Positions 61,748 to 64,000 of a DNA stretch of 64,000 nucleotides are shown here, piece after piece (position 1 is the stretch's first letter; every line of letters starts with the position of its first letter). The notes under the pieces are model-generated. The model saw only the letters and a list, made by a program, of their open reading frames with translations. It ran no database searches and had not been told where the DNA came from. Made by a program: the position numbers and the translations under genes. Source of the stretch: Pseudomonadota bacterium (GTDB taxonomy: Bacteria > Pseudomonadota > Alphaproteobacteria > Rhodospirillales > Magnetospirillaceae); the NCBI GenBank assembly GCA_021847015.1, contig JAJZVW010000011.1:1-64000 (forward strand), in the 5' to 3' direction.

Positions 61748-62669
61748 GGTCGCACTGGACATGGTCGCCGAACTGGCGAAGCGCGATGAGCGCGTCGTCT
61801 TCCTCGGCTCGGATCTGGGCGCCGGCACGCTGGACGGCATGCGGCGCGACCATCCCGACCGATTCTTCATGGAGGGAATCGGCGAGGCCAACCTGGTGGG
61901 TATGGCGGCCGGCTTGGCGATGGATGGCTTCATCCCATACCTCCACACCATCGCTCCCTTCTTCACGCGGCGCGCCTTCGAGCAAATCGCCGTGGACCTG
62001 TGTCTCCACAACCTTCCGGTACGGCTGATCGCCAGCGGGGGCGGCGTGGTCTATGCCCCCCTGGGCCCCACCCATCTGGCCATCGAGGACATGGCGGCGA
62101 TGCGCGCCCTGCCCAACATGACCGTCGCCGCCGTCTGCGATGCCGAAGAGATGCGGCACCTGATGGAGGCCAGCCTGAATTGGCCCGGTCCCCTTTACAT
62201 CCGCCTCGGCAAGGGCGGCGATCCCATCGTCTCGGACCCCGCGCGGGGCTTCGCCATCGGCCGGGCGGTGACCGTCCGCGAACCCGCCGAGGTGCAGTTG
62301 ATGACGACCGGGGTTATGCTGAGCCGAGTCATAGAGGCCGCCGACCGTTTAGCGGCGGAGGGCATCCGCTGCGGCATCTTGCACGTCCACACGGTCAAGC
62401 CGCTGGACACCGCCGCGGTGGTCGAGGCGGCACGAGCGGCCCGCGTGGTGGTGACCGTCGAAGAACACATCCGCGACGGCGGATTGGGCAGCGCCGTGCT
62501 GGAATCCCTTGCCGATGAATCCCCGGGACCGCTTCCGCGCGTGGTGCGGCTGGGGCTGCCCGACGCCTTTCCCGCCGAATACGGGTCGCAGGATTCCATG
62601 CTCGACACGTTCGGCCTACAACCGGCCGGGATCACCGATGCCGTGCGGCGCGCACGCCGGCGGAATTGA
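61740..62669 (+). CDS. Transketolase, C-terminal (pyrimidine-binding) subunit
   Basis: This encodes 309 residues. MEGIGEANLVGMAAGLA carries the conserved Glu49 that activates TPP, and SGGGVVYAPLGPTHLAIEDMAAMR matches the PYR domain. The C-terminal transketolase domain (LHVHTVKPLDTAAV, then VVTVEEH) follows. Together with the gene upstream it completes one transketolase. ATG at 61740 lies inside the end of the first subunit gene; 20 bp separate its stop from the radical SAM gene. Confidence 0.93.
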   Translation: MRKVALDMVAELAKRDERVVFLGSDLGAGTLDGMRRDHPDRFFMEGIGEANLVGMAAGLAMDGFIPYLHTIAPFFTRRAFEQIAVDLCLHNLPVRLIASGGGVVYAPLGPTHLAIEDMAAMRALPNMTVAAVCDAEEMRHLMEASLNWPGPLYIRLGKGGDPIVSDPARGFAIGRAVTVREPAEVQLMTTGVMLSRVIEAADRLAAEGIRCGILHVHTVKPLDTAAVVEAARAARVVVTVEEHIRDGGLGSAVLESLADESPGPLPRVVRLGLPDAFPAEYGSQDSMLDTFGLQPAGITDAVRRARRRN

Positions 62670-62689
62670 GCGCGAGGGAGGGCTGACGC

Positions 62690-63754
62690 TTGGCCAGACT
62701 GTACAGCAACCTCAAGTTCCTGCGTTATGCCGGCCACATCGAGGCACTCCGGCATCGCGAGGTGGTCGCGCCGGTTCATGTCCGCATCAAGCCGATGAAC
62801 CACTGCAACCATTCCTGCTGGTACTGCGCCTATCGCGTCGACAACCTGCAACTCGGCGACGGAATCGACCTCAAGGACCAAATTCCTGCCGCCAAGATGC
62901 ACGAGATCGTCGACGACGTCATCGCCATGGGAGTGCAGGCGGTGACCTTCTCGGGCGGCGGCGAGCCCTTGCTGTACAAGCCGCTGCCGCAGATGGTCGA
63001 ACGCCTGGGGCGTGCCGGCGTGCGGGTGGCCTCGCTGACCAACGGTTCCAATCTGCGCGGCGCGGTGGCGGAGGCCTTCGCCCAATGGGGAACCTGGATC
63101 CGGGTCTCGACCGACGCCTGGGACGACGAAAGCTTCGCGCGGTCGCGCGGCATCGCCCTGGGCCAATTCACCCGTCTGCTCGATAACATCCGCGCCTTCA
63201 CCGCGCGGGGCAGCAAATGCGTGCTGGGCGTAAGCTTCATCATCGGCCACGACAACGCCGAGCACGTTTACGAGGTCTGCCGCCTGATGAAGGATGCCGG
63301 CGTCGATCACGTCAAGCTGTCGGGGGCGGTGGTGGCCAACGACCGTGACGCCAACAACGACTATCATCGCCGGGTAGCGGCTACAGTCACCGAGCAGATT
63401 CGCTTGGCCCAGGGCCTGTCCGACGACAAATTCACCATCGTCAACCACTATCACGAGCTTGAAGAGCTTTTCGACAAGACCTACACGACCTGCCCGTTCC
63501 TGCTTTTCCTGACGGTGATCGGCGCCGACTGTTCCGTCTACGCCTGCCAGGACAAGGCCTATACAGCGAGCGGATTGCTCGGCAGCATCCGCGACCGCTC
63601 CTTCCGCGAATTCTGGTTCTCGGAGGAAAACCGCCGGCGGATTTTCTCGCTCGACCCATCGCGGGCATGCCTGCACCATTGCATCAGCCACGGCAAGAAC
63701 CTCGCCATCAACGAGGTGCTCGCCCTCGACCCCGACCACGCCTGCTTCGTTTGA
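62690..63754 (+). CDS. Radical SAM/SPASM-like protein
   Basis: This encodes 354 residues. The 4Fe-4S motif is Cys39-x3-Cys43-x2-Cys46 (CNHSCWYC), followed by TFSGGGEPLLY. C-terminal cysteines in DCSVYACQDK and ACLHHC could hold an auxiliary cluster. The start is TTG at 62690, with GAGGGAGG eight bases upstream; no ATG fits. It follows the split transketolase in the same transcript, so it may act on the same sugar or its carrier. Substrate unknown. Confidence 0.9.
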   Translation: MARLYSNLKFLRYAGHIEALRHREVVAPVHVRIKPMNHCNHSCWYCAYRVDNLQLGDGIDLKDQIPAAKMHEIVDDVIAMGVQAVTFSGGGEPLLYKPLPQMVERLGRAGVRVASLTNGSNLRGAVAEAFAQWGTWIRVSTDAWDDESFARSRGIALGQFTRLLDNIRAFTARGSKCVLGVSFIIGHDNAEHVYEVCRLMKDAGVDHVKLSGAVVANDRDANNDYHRRVAATVTEQIRLAQGLSDDKFTIVNHYHELEELFDKTYTTCPFLLFLTVIGADCSVYACQDKAYTASGLLGSIRDRSFREFWFSEENRRRIFSLDPSRACLHHCISHGKNLAINEVLALDPDHACFV

Positions 63755-63761
63755 GGTCTCC

Positions 63762-64000
63762 ATGCCAGAAGTCGACTTCCTCGGCCGCTACCACACCGCC
63801 ACCCGCCGCGACTACGTGGGCCGCGTCGTCGCCCACGATAAGGCGGAATGCGCGGCCACGGCGAGGCAGTGGGGATTCGACTACTGGGACGGCGACCGCA
63901 AGTTCGGCTACGGCGGCTACACATATGACGGGCGGTGGCGTCCCATCGCGGAGGATATCGCGCGCCGTTACGGGCTCAAGGCCGGCGACCGGGTCTTGGA
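63762..64000 (+). CDS. SAM-dependent methyltransferase, N-terminal part (cut by window end)
   Basis: 79 codons are visible, beginning MPEVDFLGRYHTATRRDY. The segment FGYGGYTYDGRWRPIAEDIARRYGLKAGDRVLD is the usual start of a class I methyltransferase of glycan clusters, just before the SAM-binding DxGxGxG loop, which would lie outside the window. It follows the radical SAM gene by seven bases. Confidence 0.75.
   Translation, partial: MPEVDFLGRYHTATRRDYVGRVVAHDKAECAATARQWGFDYWDGDRKFGYGGYTYDGRWRPIAEDIARRYGLKAGDRVL

Overview
The window is 64 kb of GC-rich alphaproteobacterial DNA. The gene content (a flagellar hook and filament block, TPR-glycosyltransferases, a Rop-like protein of the kind found beside nif genes, and surface-polysaccharide genes) suggests a Rhodospirillales organism related to Magnetospirillum, Telmatospirillum or Phaeospirillum. 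That placement is inference from content and codon style; no rRNA or tRNA gene was seen.

Layout. (1) 0.3-8.2 kb, housekeeping and small genes: a membrane protein coupled to a YaiI/UPF0178 protein, a small lipoprotein, an LTXXQ/CpxP-like periplasmic protein, aminopeptidase N (pepN), an orphan HExxH protein, a Rop-like small protein, a secreted protein and a ClC-type H+/Cl- exchanger. (2) 8.5-22.0 kb, late flagellar genes on the minus strand. flgD, flgE, a small unknown gene, flgN, flgK, flgL and a large HAD-family protein form one run. An ECF sigma factor, a flagellin, fliD and two fliS genes form the other. (3) 22.5-35.8 kb, eight tandem plus-strand genes, each made of TPR repeats followed by a GT-B/GT9-like domain of about 290 residues. 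The C-terminal domain is nearly constant, while the TPR part changes length in steps of about 34 residues. This array is the most striking feature. By analogy with the TPR-glycosyltransferase FlmG of Caulobacter it may glycosylate flagellin. (4) 35.7-41.5 kb, a tripartite RND efflux operon. (5) 41.7-58.0 kb, surface-glycan genes: galE and glf for UDP-galactofuranose, two methyltransferase-like genes, a GT61-type and a GT-B-type glycosyltransferase, a DegT aminotransferase, an acetyltransferase, two radical SAM proteins, a second UGM-like flavoprotein, an epimerase and a GT9 protein. (6) 58.3-64.0 kb, a tight plus-strand operon: sugar epimerase, HAD phosphatase-like protein, APH-like kinase, a transketolase split into two subunits, radical SAM/SPASM protein and a methyltransferase cut by the window end. 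This looks like a pathway for an unusual sugar.

Non-coding structure includes a dispersed palindromic repeat family (four full copies and one half copy). Three loci of this family lie inside larger inverted repeats, and two of those loci bracket the flagellar block. There is also a 181-bp MITE-like element with perfect 20-bp terminal inverted repeats at 46730-46910, and strong palindromes directly before the GT61 gene.
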